DNA of 64,000 bases from Afipia sp049747295 (GCF_049747295.1 NZ_JBMHJM010000001.1:4898001-4962000), one strand, 5' to 3'. Counted from the first letter of the stretch, positions 16,021 to 24,465 are shown. Numbers and translations are program-made. Notes: generated by a model from the letters alone, not told the origin.

Positions 16021-16923
16021 TTAAGAGGCGGATATATCCGTACGATCGCAGCGGACGCAGAACGATTTGATTCGATCAATCGTCGGCTTGTCCGCCAGCA
16101 GAGGCGCATGCCCTTGATCGGGCACCTCCACCAGATCGATATCGGGACGCAGCGATTGCATGTCCTGCACGCTTTGCCGCGACAGCAGGTCGGAGAGGCC
16201 GCCGTGAATGAGCATCAATGGAATACCCGCGAGCTTGTCGAACAACTCCCAGATCGCCGGCAGCGGATTGGCGGGATCGAGGTTTGTGAATCCTTGGGCG
16301 AGCCTCAGGTCGTAGGTCCGCTCCAGGCCGCTCCCGTCCGTCTTCTCGCGAAACGCGCGGTGCGCCCAGGCCATCCATTCGGCATCGGTGAGCGAGGGGA
16401 AGACACCGCCGAACAGGGTCTTCAATCCGCGCGCGGCTTCTTCCCAGGTTTTGCGCGGCGGCGGATCGGCGATGTAGCCCTTGATCTTCATCAGGCCGTC
16501 CATTTCCAGCGCGGGGCCGATGTCGTTCATGATGACGCCTGCCAGCAACTGCGGCTGTGTCGCCGCCAGCGCCATCGAGATCAGGCCGCCGCGGGATGTC
16601 CCGAGCACAATGGCGCGTGAGATGTTGAGCGAAGCCGCGATCGCCAGCACGTCGCCCATCTCGATCGGGACGGTGTATTTCGCTGGATCCGGATCGTGGT
16701 CGGACAAGCCACGGCCGCGGTAATCGATAGACACGACGCGACGCGGCGCGACCGGATCGAGAGCCAGTGCCCGGCCGATATCGTCAAAATCATCGGCTGT
16801 GCGGGTCAGGCCCGGCAGGCACAGCACGGGCAGGGCGGGGCTGGCTTCAGGGCCAATGGTCTTTGCGTGAAGCTTGAGGCCGTCGGCTGACTGGCAGAAT
16901 ACGTCATGGAATGGGTCGGACAT
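16021..16923 (-). CDS. Alpha/beta hydrolase
   Basis: 300 residues from the ATG at 16923 (MSDPFHDVF); the open frame extends 23 codons upstream but this start has GAGG 10 bp before it. The nucleophile elbow is G-T-S-R-G-G, the late histidine is in D-Q-G-H-A-P-L and a candidate acid lies in H-G-G-L-S-D-L-L. An early L-C-L-P-G-L-T-R-T oxyanion-hole motif is also seen. This is the alpha/beta hydrolase fold used by esterases, lactonases and haloperoxidase-like enzymes, and the substrate cannot be told. It lies downstream of slt on the same strand, separated by a degenerate hairpin repeat. Confidence 0.85.
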   Translation of the reverse strand: MSDPFHDVFCQSADGLKLHAKTIGPEASPALPVLCLPGLTRTADDFDDIGRALALDPVAPRRVVSIDYRGRGLSDHDPDPAKYTVPIEMGDVLAIAASLNISRAIVLGTSRGGLISMALAATQPQLLAGVIMNDIGPALEMDGLMKIKGYIADPPPRKTWEEAARGLKTLFGGVFPSLTDAEWMAWAHRAFREKTDGSGLERTYDLRLAQGFTNLDPANPLPAIWELFDKLAGIPLMLIHGGLSDLLSRQSVQDMQSLRPDIDLVEVPDQGHAPLLADKPTIDRIKSFCVRCDRTDISAS

Positions 16924-17043
16924 CGGTTGTGAGCCTCGAGCAAATAGTGGGCTGGCGAGAAGGAAAGGCTTGTGGTCGGCGTGCAGCCGCAATCACGTCC
17001 TCACCATGAGGATTGAGCTTAACACCTGTAAGACGAATGGAAA

Positions 17044-17189
17044 CTCGCGTGATGGGTTCAGAAGTCCGCCCGATTGCGTTTGCGAGCTCTTCCAGCGGCC
17101 TTCTGACGATTTCCCGGTGTCCACTCACATCCAAGGTCCGCGATGGAGCGCGCTGCACGATGAGGCGGACTTTGGATTCGGGACACTAG
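17044..17189. repeat. CTAG paired-hairpin repeat, degenerate copy E
   Basis: The right part (17114-17189, 76 bp) is a good hairpin 2: left arm GGTGTCC...ATCCAAGGTCCGC pairs with GCGGACTTTGGATTCGGGACAC and ends in CTAG, again with extra bases on the 5' arm. The left part (17044-17113) is a worn hairpin 1 in which TTCAGAAGTCCGC still pairs with AGCGGCCTTCTGA. The linker is lost. It lies 4 bp after the slt stop codon. Confidence 0.65.
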
Positions 17190-17193
17190 CGCG

Positions 17194-19431
17194 TTATTCG
17201 ACCCCGGCGCCGCGGCGCAGATCCGCTTCGATCAGCAGCTTGTTGCCGCCGCCGAACCTGGCGCGATAGACCTGAACGTTTTCCATGATGCGCTGGACGT
17301 AATTGCGGGTCTCGGAAAACGGGATTTTCTCAACCCAGTCGACGGCATCCACATTCGGATCGCGCGGATCGCCGTAGCGTTCGATCCATTTGCGCACGCT
17401 GCCGCGTCCTGCGTTATACCCGGCAAAGGTCATGATGTAGGAGCCGCGATAATCGTCGATCAGCCCGCCAAGCTCGGCCGCACCGAAGGCCGCATTGTAG
17501 GCAGGGTCGTTTTTGAGGCGGTTAAAATCGAATGTCGTGCCGTATTTCTTGGCGACATATTTACCGGCGGCAGGCGTGACCTGCATGAGGCCGTAGGCTT
17601 GCGCAGGGGAGACCACGCGCGGGTTGAATGCGCTTTCCTGCCGCGCGATCGCGAACACGATCGGCTTTTCAACTTCCGGTCCGAAATCCTTGTAGGGCGG
17701 AATGCCGACCACCGGATAGGCGTAGTAGTCGAATGGCATGCCGCGATTGAGCGCGGCCTTGCCGACCAGCAGCATGGCGCGAGCATCGTTGTGACGCTGG
17801 GCCAGTTCGCACAAGCCCAGAAGGCCGTCCATGTCTGCACGCTCGCCCATGTCGGCGAGGATGGGAATTGCGATTTCGCGCTCATCGAGTGCATAGAGCA
17901 TTTCGACCGCTCGGACGATCTCCAACCGTTCGCCGCCGCGTGACCGGCCCGGAGCACTGTTGATGGCGATTTGCGGCAAGCGCAGCTTCGCGCGTGCGAG
18001 TTGGCCGTAATAGCTGGTCGAGTGCGCGGCCGCAGCTTCATAGGCTGCACGGGCTTCTCCGGAGCGTCCTGCGGCTTCCGCCGCGCGGCCTTGCCAGTAG
18101 CCTGCACGTGCCAGCGCTGTCGGGTTGACGGTGTTGACGCCAATGCGGGCGAAATGCTGTGCGGCAGTATTGGGATCGTTGAGGAAGCGGAGCGCAATCC
18201 AGCCCGCGGTGAATTCCTGCTCGGTCTTGTAGATGTCTCGGTTGGGGAGCGCCGCATCGCGGGCGATGACATAGGCCGAACGCGGCTCGTTGTTGTCGAG
18301 CAGCTTGCGTGCGACCAGACGCCGCTCGATCCACCATTCGTCGAGATCGAACAGACGCGCCGGATCGCGCGGTGCGGCCATCATCAGCTGCGCGGCTTCG
18401 GCAATTTTGTCCTCGCGCCGCAGATACTGAATGCGGCTGAACATGTAGCCGGGATCGCTGTGCAGTTCGCGAGGCACCGCATCGAGCAGCGCCTTGGAAT
18501 TTGACGCCTTATGGTTGACGGCGATCCGCGCCTTGGCGAGTGCCACATAGGCAGGGCCGAGCCGCTTGGCAGAACGCAGTGCCGCTTCCGAGCCGTCCTT
18601 TTCGTAGAGCAGCATGTCCATGCGGGCTTTGTAGTCACCGGCCGTCAGCAGCGGTCCGAACTGCGCGAGAGCCGCTTCTTCGGTGTCGGATCCGAACTGG
18701 TCGCTGCGCCATGCTTCACGTACATAGCGTTCAGCGCTGTGCCGATCTCCGCGGGCGAGCAGCGCGCGCGCCAGCATGAAGCGTCCTTTGGACGTCGTGG
18801 GCTGATCACCTCCGAAAAAGGCAAGGACTGTCGCGTCGTCGCGCTTGTCGTCCCACAGCGCTGCCTCCGCGCGGCGGCGAAGAAAGACCTGGCTAGGCCA
18901 GGTCGGATTCTCGGTGAGGAAGGCGCGATAGCGCTCCATTGGCGCGCCGTTGTTGTCGCTGCGCAGGATGAGCCATTCAGCGAGCTTGCGCGCGACCGGG
19001 TCGGTGAGCGAAGCCTCGAGCTGCGTGGCGTCGGTTTGTTTCTTGTTTCGGACCAGCTCGATGACCTGCTCGAGCGTTTCCATATCCGCCCGAGACGTCG
19101 ACGACGTCGATGACAGGGCAAGGGATATGGATGGCTTTTTCGGCGGCGGCGCCACAGGCCGCGTTGCCACGGTGCGTTCCGGGCCTTTGGGCGCTGCGGG
19201 GGCGGGCTGGGTGTGCGCGGTGTGTTGTAGCGATTGCGGCGGGGCCGTGTGGGGCGTCACGCTGCGGGAAATTGGCCGGGGCTTCGGCAGTGGCACGCCT
19301 GCTGATGCGCCCTGTGATGCCAAAACCGCGACGGCCGCACCCAGCACGAACGTGCTGCGCAGCGCTGCCAGGACACCGGAGGACGGGGCAAGAAACGATG
19401 TCACTGCAAACCTGGGTGGCGAATCATGCAA
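17194..19431 (-). CDS. slt: Soluble lytic murein transglycosylase
   Basis: 745 residues. An N-terminal secretion signal (L-R-S-T-F-V-L-G-A-A-V-A-V-L-A-S-Q-G-A-S-A) is followed by a Pro-rich linker and a long helical superhelix (residues ~100-560) of the Slt70 U-domain type. The C-terminal SLT domain carries the catalytic Glu near residue 600 in R-Q-E-S-A-F-N-P, then A-Y-G-L-M-Q-V-T-P and F-A-G-Y-N-A-G. It cleaves peptidoglycan glycan strands in the periplasm to leave 1,6-anhydro ends, a step in wall turnover. The start is the Met at 19431; a GTG nine codons in would also leave a signal peptide. It is divergent from dapA, 231 bp away. Confidence 0.93.
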   Translation of the reverse strand: MHDSPPRFAVTSFLAPSSGVLAALRSTFVLGAAVAVLASQGASAGVPLPKPRPISRSVTPHTAPPQSLQHTAHTQPAPAAPKGPERTVATRPVAPPPKKPSISLALSSTSSTSRADMETLEQVIELVRNKKQTDATQLEASLTDPVARKLAEWLILRSDNNGAPMERYRAFLTENPTWPSQVFLRRRAEAALWDDKRDDATVLAFFGGDQPTTSKGRFMLARALLARGDRHSAERYVREAWRSDQFGSDTEEAALAQFGPLLTAGDYKARMDMLLYEKDGSEAALRSAKRLGPAYVALAKARIAVNHKASNSKALLDAVPRELHSDPGYMFSRIQYLRREDKIAEAAQLMMAAPRDPARLFDLDEWWIERRLVARKLLDNNEPRSAYVIARDAALPNRDIYKTEQEFTAGWIALRFLNDPNTAAQHFARIGVNTVNPTALARAGYWQGRAAEAAGRSGEARAAYEAAAAHSTSYYGQLARAKLRLPQIAINSAPGRSRGGERLEIVRAVEMLYALDEREIAIPILADMGERADMDGLLGLCELAQRHNDARAMLLVGKAALNRGMPFDYYAYPVVGIPPYKDFGPEVEKPIVFAIARQESAFNPRVVSPAQAYGLMQVTPAAGKYVAKKYGTTFDFNRLKNDPAYNAAFGAAELGGLIDDYRGSYIMTFAGYNAGRGSVRKWIERYGDPRDPNVDAVDWVEKIPFSETRNYVQRIMENVQVYRARFGGGNKLLIEADLRRGAGVE

Positions 19432-19566
19432 TGCCGCGCGCCTTCAAGTCTATTGGATTGATTATGTGGACAAAACATCAAATGTGTTAGAACCGGTACC
19501 CTGCCGCAACACCACGGCAAAATCGCGGCTGATGCGACCGATCCGGGGGCTTCCCGGGTCAGCCTG

Positions 19567-19592
19567 AGCCCATGACCCTTTCATCATGGGCT
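19567..19592. promoter_or_regulatory. Inverted repeat in the slt-dapA gap
   Basis: Perfect 9-bp arms AGCCCATGA / TCATGGGCT with an 8-nt spacer, 71 bp upstream of the dapA ATG. It could be an operator or a leader hairpin; there is no known motif match. Confidence 0.3.
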
Positions 19593-19662
19593 GGGACTCG
19601 TTATCAATCGGTAACCTTTTTTCTTTTCAGAATAAGAAGCGACACGCGTTCGGAGACAGACA

Positions 19663-20553
19663 ATGGCAACCAAGACGAAGTTCCAGGGATCCTATGCCGC
19701 CTTGGTGACGCCATTCAAAAACGGCGCCGTGGACGAGGCTGCGCTGCGTGCGCTGGTGAACTGGCAGATCGAGCAAGGATCGAGCGGTCTGGTTCCGGTC
19801 GGCACCACCGGCGAGAGCCCGACGTTGAGCCACGCAGAGCACAACAGGGTCGTCGAGTTGTGCATCGAGGAGGCCAAGGGCCGCGTGCCGGTGATTGCCG
19901 GTGCGGGTTCGAATTCAACACGCGAGGCGGTTGATCTTGCGAAGCACGCGGAGAAGGCAGGCGCTGACGCCGTGCTGGTGGTGACGCCGTACTACAACAA
20001 GCCGACCCAGGAAGGGATGTATCAGCATTTCAAGGCGGTGAATGATGCGATCGGGATTCCGATCTTTATCTACAACATCCCGCCGCGCTCGGTCGTCGAC
20101 ATGTCGGTCGAGACGATGGCCCGGCTGTTCGAGCTGAAGAACATTGCGGGCGTGAAGGATGCCACCGCCAATCTCGCGCGCGTCTCACAGCAGCGTCACG
20201 CCATGGGACCGGACTTCATCCAGCTCTCCGGTGAAGACATGACAGCGCTCGCCTACATGGCGGCGGGCGGTCACGGCTGCATTTCGGTTGTTGCCAACGT
20301 GGCGCCGAAGCTCTGCGCTGATCTGATGTCGGCGGTGCTGAAGGGGGACTACGCGACGGGACTTCACCTCCAAGACCGGCTGGTGCCGTTGCATGATGCC
20401 ATCTTCAAGGAGCCGGGGCTTGCGGGTGCCAAGCACGGCCTGAAGCTGCTGGGCCGCCTCGAAGAGGAAGTTCGTCTGCCGTTGGTGCCCGTGACGCCGC
20501 CGACCGGCAAAGCCATCCGCGATGCAATGGTTCACGCGGGGCTGATCAACTGA
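19663..20553 (+). CDS. dapA: 4-hydroxy-tetrahydrodipicolinate synthase
   Basis: 296 residues, class I aldolase TIM barrel. Visible catalytic features are G-T-T-G-E-S-P-T near residue 45, Tyr137 in I-Y-N-I-P-P-R and the Schiff-base Lys165 in A-G-V-K-D-A-T, close to E. coli Tyr133 and Lys161. It condenses pyruvate with aspartate semialdehyde, the first committed step to diaminopimelate and lysine. The ATG is preceded by GGAGACAG. mscL and smpB follow on the same strand. Confidence 0.97.
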   Translation: MATKTKFQGSYAALVTPFKNGAVDEAALRALVNWQIEQGSSGLVPVGTTGESPTLSHAEHNRVVELCIEEAKGRVPVIAGAGSNSTREAVDLAKHAEKAGADAVLVVTPYYNKPTQEGMYQHFKAVNDAIGIPIFIYNIPPRSVVDMSVETMARLFELKNIAGVKDATANLARVSQQRHAMGPDFIQLSGEDMTALAYMAAGGHGCISVVANVAPKLCADLMSAVLKGDYATGLHLQDRLVPLHDAIFKEPGLAGAKHGLKLLGRLEEEVRLPLVPVTPPTGKAIRDAMVHAGLIN

Positions 20554-20584
20554 TCCGCGCCAATGCGGGAAGGGGAGATTGCCG

Positions 20585-21001
20585 ATGCTTGAGGAGTTCA
20601 AGAAGTTCGCCCTGAAGGGCAATGTTGTCGATCTGGCTGTCGGCGTCATCATCGGCGCAGCGTTTGGCGCGATCGTCAACTCCTTGGTCGGCGACGTGAT
20701 CATGCCGATCATCGGTGCGATCACCGGCGGTCTCGACTTCTCCAACTACTTCACGCCGCTGTCGAAGGCGGTCACGGCGACCAACCTCGCCGATGCCAAG
20801 AAACAGGGCGCAGTGCTGGCATGGGGAAGCTTCCTCACCCTGACGCTGAATTTCATGATCGTGGCTTTCGTCCTGTTCATCGTCATTCGCCTCATGAACC
20901 AGCTGAAGGCCAAGCAAGAGACTGCGCCGCCAGAGCCAGATAAGATGTCAAAAGATCAGGAATTGCTCACCGAGATCCGGGATCTTTTGAAATCGAAGTA
21001 A
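20585..21001 (+). CDS. mscL: Large-conductance mechanosensitive channel
   Basis: 138 residues from ATG 20585, with AAGGGGAG just upstream; a TTG two codons earlier is not needed. The N-terminal amphipathic helix and TM1 (F-A-L-K-G-N-V-V-D-L-A-V-G-V-I-I-G-A-A-F-G) and the pore-lining G/A pattern are characteristic. TM2 lies near residues 78-102, with the cytoplasmic charged helix at the C-terminus. It opens under membrane tension to release solutes during osmotic downshock. It starts 31 bp after dapA. Confidence 0.96.
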   Translation: MLEEFKKFALKGNVVDLAVGVIIGAAFGAIVNSLVGDVIMPIIGAITGGLDFSNYFTPLSKAVTATNLADAKKQGAVLAWGSFLTLTLNFMIVAFVLFIVIRLMNQLKAKQETAPPEPDKMSKDQELLTEIRDLLKSK

Positions 21002-21109
21002 AATGACTATCTAGAAGCCAGATGTCCTGACAGCCCGTCAGTCTCAATCTGAAGGATTGCGTTCTCACGCGAGCCTGTTTTCTTCGCCTGACTACGCACC
21101 GAGGCACCG

Positions 21110-21583
21110 ATGGCTGAAAAGAAAGAGCGTCCGATCAAGGTCGTGGCCGAGAACCGCAAGGCGCGGTTCAACTACGCCATCGAAGACACCGTCGAGGCGG
21201 GCGTCGTGCTGACGGGGACCGAGGTCAAGTCGGCGCGTAATGGCAAGAGCACGATTGCGGAATCGTACGCAGATTCCAAGGGCGGCGAGATCTGGCTCGT
21301 GAACGCCAACATTCCAGAATATCTGCAGGCCAATCGTTTCAATCACGAGCCGAAACGGTCGCGCAAACTTCTGCTGCACAGGAAGCAGATCAACAAGCTG
21401 ATCGGCGCGATCGAGCGCGAGGGCATGACGCTCATTCCGCTCAAGATGTATTTCAACGAGCACGGCAAATTGAAGCTTCAACTCGCCCTGGCGAAAGGCA
21501 AGAAGCTGCACGACAAGCGCGAGACTGAAAAGAAGCGGGACTGGTCGCGCGAAAAGGGCCGCCTGCTGAGGGCAAGAGGATAA
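21110..21583 (+). CDS. smpB: SsrA (tmRNA)-binding protein
   Basis: 157 residues. The OB-fold shows G-T-E-V-K-S-A-R-x-G-K and the RNA-binding stretch H-E-P-K-R-S-R-K-L-L-L-H, then a basic C-terminal tail (K-K-R-D-W-S-R-E-K) that inserts in the ribosomal A-site and mRNA channel. It delivers tmRNA to stalled ribosomes for trans-translation. The tmRNA gene itself is not in the window. A peroxiredoxin gene starts 4 bp later. Confidence 0.96.
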   Translation: MAEKKERPIKVVAENRKARFNYAIEDTVEAGVVLTGTEVKSARNGKSTIAESYADSKGGEIWLVNANIPEYLQANRFNHEPKRSRKLLLHRKQINKLIGAIEREGMTLIPLKMYFNEHGKLKLQLALAKGKKLHDKRETEKKRDWSREKGRLLRARG

Positions 21584-21587
21584 CACG

Positions 21588-22163
21588 ATGAATCAGCCGA
21601 ATTTGATGGGCGTCGACTGGAGCACGATTCCGGCGCCGGTCGACGATGGCGCGGCCAAGCATCTCAAGGGCACGGCGATTCCGGCGGTTGCCTTGCGCGC
21701 GACCGACGGCAGTTCGGTCACGCTGTCATCGCTGTCAGGGCGGGTGGTGCTGTTTGCCTACCCGCGGACGGGAGAGCCCGGCAAGATCGGCCTGGTGGAT
21801 GACTGGGATATGATCCCCGGCGCCCGTGGATGTACGCCGCAGACCTGCTCGTTCCGCGATCTGTTCAAGGATTTGAAAGAAGCGGGCGCTCAGCATGTGT
21901 TCGGCATCTCGACGCAGGACACCGATTATCAACGCGAGATGGTCGAGCGGCTGCACGTGCCGTTTCAGGTGTTGTCCGACAGCGACCTTGCGTTGACGCG
22001 CGCACTCAATCTGCCGACGATGGACGTTGCCGGGCTGACGCTGATCAAGCGTCTGGCGCTGATCATCGACAACGGCAAGATCACCCATGTGTTCTATCCG
22101 GTGTTTCCGCCGGATCGGAATGCGGGTGATGTGCTGGAGTGGCTGCAAGCCAACCCGGCTTAG
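21588..22163 (+). CDS. Peroxiredoxin (BCP/PrxQ-like)
   Basis: 191 residues with a thioredoxin fold. The active-site motif R-G-C-T-P-Q-T-C-S-F-R-D has the two cysteines four residues apart, the spacing of the BCP/PrxQ group, where the first is peroxidatic and the second resolving. Between the usual F-x-Y-P-R and G-C-T there is an extra loop of about 14 residues (near E-P-G-K-I-G-L-V-D-D-W). It is expected to reduce hydrogen and organic peroxides in the cytoplasm with thioredoxin. It follows smpB by 4 bp, so it is probably cotranscribed, and is convergent with the uracil-DNA glycosylase gene. Confidence 0.88.
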   Translation: MNQPNLMGVDWSTIPAPVDDGAAKHLKGTAIPAVALRATDGSSVTLSSLSGRVVLFAYPRTGEPGKIGLVDDWDMIPGARGCTPQTCSFRDLFKDLKEAGAQHVFGISTQDTDYQREMVERLHVPFQVLSDSDLALTRALNLPTMDVAGLTLIKRLALIIDNGKITHVFYPVFPPDRNAGDVLEWLQANPA

Positions 22164-22174
22164 AGCGTTTCGCC

Positions 22175-22228
22175 AAAATAGAATTGAGAGCTCCAGTTCT
22201 GATTCAATCAGGACTGGAGTTCTATTTT
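22175..22228. terminator. Bidirectional hairpin between convergent genes
   Basis: Arms AAAATAGAA + CTCCAGTTCTGATT and AATCAGGACTGGAG + TTCTATTTT pair with one wobble, apart from a 7-nt insertion (TTGAGAG) on the 5' arm. A/T-rich outer stems supply T-runs in both directions. The TAG stop codon of the glycosylase gene lies inside the right arm (22222-22224). Confidence 0.65.
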
Positions 22229-22920
22229 GCCAGATCGGCCAGCACCTTTGCGAACACGCTCTTGAACATTTTGGGCGTAAGGACGCCGGTGTTCGTGTTG
22301 TAACGCGAGCAATGATAGCTGTCGTAGAGCTTGAAGCGTCCCGCGTCGTGGATGGCGCCGTGGGCAAAGGGCGCACTTACCGCGCGGATGCCGAGCGCTT
22401 TCAGCGTGGTGTCATGGGCGATGCGGCCTAACAAGACAACCGCGCGCACGTTCGGCATGTCATCCAGCGTGGCATTGAAAAATGTGCGGCAGGTGTTGAT
22501 TTCCGCGGGCAGCGGTTTGTTCTGCGGCGGCACGCAGCGCACGGCGTTGGTGATGCGGGCGTTGACCAGCGTCATGCCATCATCCGGGCGTTTGTCGTAA
22601 ACGCCCTTGGCAAAGCCGAATTCAAGCAATGTTTCGTAGAGCAGGTCGCCGGCATAATCGCCAGTGAAAGGGCGGCCGGTGCGATTGGCGCCTTGCATGC
22701 CCGGCGCGAGGCCTACGATCAACAGAGCTGCCTCGCGGCTGCCGAAGGAGTCGACCGGTCCGTTGAACCAGAGCGGTTCGCGAGCCTGATTGGCGTGACG
22801 GAAAGCTGCAAGCCGCGGGCAGAGGGGGCAGTCGTGGTCGGGGACGGAGTGATTGGCGGCAGCGGCATTGACCTGCTGCTGCCGCGAACCTTTTGCTTTA
22901 GTCGTCGAACTCTTCGTCAT
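22222..22920 (-). CDS. Uracil-DNA glycosylase, family 5 (UdgB-like)
   Basis: About 232 residues from the ATG at 22920 (M-T-K-S-S-T-T-K); the frame continues upstream to 23064 but that part is the end of the NYN gene in another frame. Motif A is G-L-A-P-G-x-x-G-A-N-R-T-G-R-P-F-T-G-D, which lacks the catalytic Asp/Asn of family 1 and matches family 5. Motif B is S-Y-H-C-S-R-Y-N-T-N-T-G. The early C-P-L-C cysteines fit a 4Fe-4S cluster. It removes uracil and related deaminated bases from DNA. The start overlaps the NYN gene by 23 bp. Confidence 0.9.
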   Translation of the reverse strand: MTKSSTTKAKGSRQQQVNAAAANHSVPDHDCPLCPRLAAFRHANQAREPLWFNGPVDSFGSREAALLIVGLAPGMQGANRTGRPFTGDYAGDLLYETLLEFGFAKGVYDKRPDDGMTLVNARITNAVRCVPPQNKPLPAEINTCRTFFNATLDDMPNVRAVVLLGRIAHDTTLKALGIRAVSAPFAHGAIHDAGRFKLYDSYHCSRYNTNTGVLTPKMFKSVFAKVLADLAK

Positions 22921-23536
22921 CGCCTCGTGGTGCAATCGTACTGGTGCTTCGCTGCAGGAATTGCGGCGTATGCTGACGCGGCTCGCGGGGCTCCCGAGGA
23001 GCAGGGCGTTCATTCGGGTCGCGGCCGAGCTTTGCTTGTAGCTGTACCAGATCAGTAAAGACATCCGCCTGACGACGCAATTCGTCGGCGATCATCGGAG
23101 GCTGGCTGGCGATGGTGGAAACAACAGTGACGCGCACGCCGCGCCGCTGCACGGCTTCAACGAGCGAACGAAAATCTCCATCGCCGGAGAATAGAACCAT
23201 CTGGTCGATATGTTCGGCGAGCTCCATGGCATCGACGGCAAGCTCGATATCCATGTTGCCCTTCACCTTGCGGCGACCGCTGGCGTCGATGAATTCCTTG
23301 GTGGCCTTGGTGACGACGGTATAGCCGTTGTAGTCGAGCCAATCGATCAACGGCCTGATGGACGAGTACTCCTGATCCTCGATGATCGCGGTATAGTAGA
23401 ACGCCCGCACCAACGTACCGCGGCTCTGAAATTCAAGCAGAAGCCGCTTGTAGTCGATGTCGAAACCAAGCGTCTTGGCGGTGGCATATAAATTGGCACC
23501 GTCAATAAACAGCGCGATCTTGTTAGTGGCAGGCAT
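22898..23536 (-). CDS. NYN-domain (LabA/DUF88-like) PIN-fold putative ribonuclease
   Basis: 212 residues. The NYN core spans residues ~5-150 with the acidic residues expected for metal binding: F-I-D-G-A-N-L-Y at the N-terminus, M-D-I-E-L-A-V-D-A-M in the middle and F-S-G-D-G-D-F after it. A Pro/Arg/Glu-rich disordered tail follows, ending E-E-F-D-D. PIN-like NYN proteins are nucleases or RNA-binding factors; no substrate is known for this group. It is cotranscribed with the overlapping uracil-DNA glycosylase gene and divergent from rpoZ. Confidence 0.9.
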   Translation of the reverse strand: MPATNKIALFIDGANLYATAKTLGFDIDYKRLLLEFQSRGTLVRAFYYTAIIEDQEYSSIRPLIDWLDYNGYTVVTKATKEFIDASGRRKVKGNMDIELAVDAMELAEHIDQMVLFSGDGDFRSLVEAVQRRGVRVTVVSTIASQPPMIADELRRQADVFTDLVQLQAKLGRDPNERPAPREPREPRQHTPQFLQRSTSTIAPRGDDEEFDD

Positions 23537-23826
23537 CAGTTTGTTCTCGCATAGTTGTTGTTGTGTAGCATTTTTGGCGGCGTTGAAAACGCCGCGTGTT
23601 GTTCCTTCAGATTTCAGCTGTTCGCCAAGCGGTTGTAAGGAAAAACGGGTCGTAATATCAGATCGACAACCGTCAGGAGCGACCGGGGTAGACTAACACC
23701 TTGGGCAGCCAATAAGCCGATTTCTTGTCCATGGACCAGATTGTTCCTTTCATTTGCCAAGAAGTAACCTTGTGAAAACCCCGATTTCCCGGGCATTTCA
23801 AAATTGCTACTTGCGAAAAGGCCTTA
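23537..23826. other. Intergenic region between NYN gene and rpoZ
   Basis: About 290 bp before the rpoZ palindrome. It contains a GC hairpin GCGGCGTT / AACGCCGC with a 3-nt loop at 23577-23595 and otherwise no recognisable gene or motif. It must hold divergent promoters. Confidence 0.4.
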
Positions 23827-23853
23827 CTCGCTATACCTAACGCGTATAGCGAG
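23827..23853. promoter_or_regulatory. Perfect inverted repeat upstream of rpoZ
   Basis: 10-bp arms CTCGCTATAC / GTATAGCGAG separated by 7 bp (CTAACGC), ending 29 bp before the rpoZ ATG. It is either an operator overlapping the promoter or a leader hairpin. I know of no established motif with this sequence. Confidence 0.5.
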
Positions 23854-23882
23854 ACATTTCTGACTACTTGGAGCGACAGCCG

Positions 23883-24275
23883 ATGGCGCGTGTCACCGTT
23901 GAGGATTGCATTGATAAGGTCGATAACCGGTTCGACCTCGTGTTGCTTGCCGCGCACCGTGCGCGGATGATTTCGTCGGGATCTCCTCTTACCGTCGATC
24001 GAGATAATGACAAGAATCCGGTGGTTTCGCTACGCGAAATCGCCGACACGACCATTTCTCCTGAAGATTTGCGCGAAGAGCTGGTCCATTCGCTTCAGAA
24101 GTTTGTTGAAGTGGATGAGCCTGAGCCCGATACCGTTCCATTGATCGGCTCTGCCGGAGCTTCCGTTGACGCAGACGACACCGAAGTCGCTGTCGAGCGC
24201 ATGACGGAAGAAGAACTTCTGAAGGGCCTCGAAGGCCTCGCACCTCCCGAAGAACAACCTGAAGAAGACGAGTAA
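23883..24275 (+). CDS. rpoZ: RNA polymerase omega subunit
   Basis: 130 residues from ATG 23883, preceded by TTGGAGCG. The start M-A-R-V-T-V-E-D-C-I-D-K-V-D-N-R-F-D-L-V-L-L-A-A-x-R-A-R is the omega signature. It has an acidic C-terminal extension compared with the 91-residue E. coli protein, as is usual in this order. Omega chaperones the beta' subunit and forms part of ppGpp site 1. It is followed by a terminator and then rsh, the ppGpp enzyme gene. Confidence 0.96.
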   Translation: MARVTVEDCIDKVDNRFDLVLLAAHRARMISSGSPLTVDRDNDKNPVVSLREIADTTISPEDLREELVHSLQKFVEVDEPEPDTVPLIGSAGASVDADDTEVAVERMTEEELLKGLEGLAPPEEQPEEDE

Positions 24276-24317
24276 AACTCATCTTACTTTGTACATGAAA
24301 TTTTCGTAATCATTCAG

Positions 24318-24350
24318 AAGGCCCGGAGAGATCCGGGCCTTTGCGTTTTT
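24318..24350 (+). terminator. Rho-independent terminator of rpoZ
   Basis: Perfect 10-bp stem AAGGCCCGGA / TCCGGGCCTT closed by a GAGA tetraloop, followed by TTGCGTTTTT. The 3' arm and tail (CCGGGCCTTTGCGTTT) are repeated directly at 24351-24366. Confidence 0.85.
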
Positions 24351-24465
24351 CCGGGCCTTTGCGTTTATTGACTTTTTGTGCGTCTTCCTTGCGATCACCA
24401 GCGAACGCGGTGATATTGTGATTGGCGTTCCTTTAGGGACTTTCGCCAATCGAGGAAGCGTTGCA

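Noticed and set aside
21002..21109. tmRNA gene next to smpB
   Set aside because: The gap is only about 110 bp, with no tRNA-like acceptor or tag-coding sequence.
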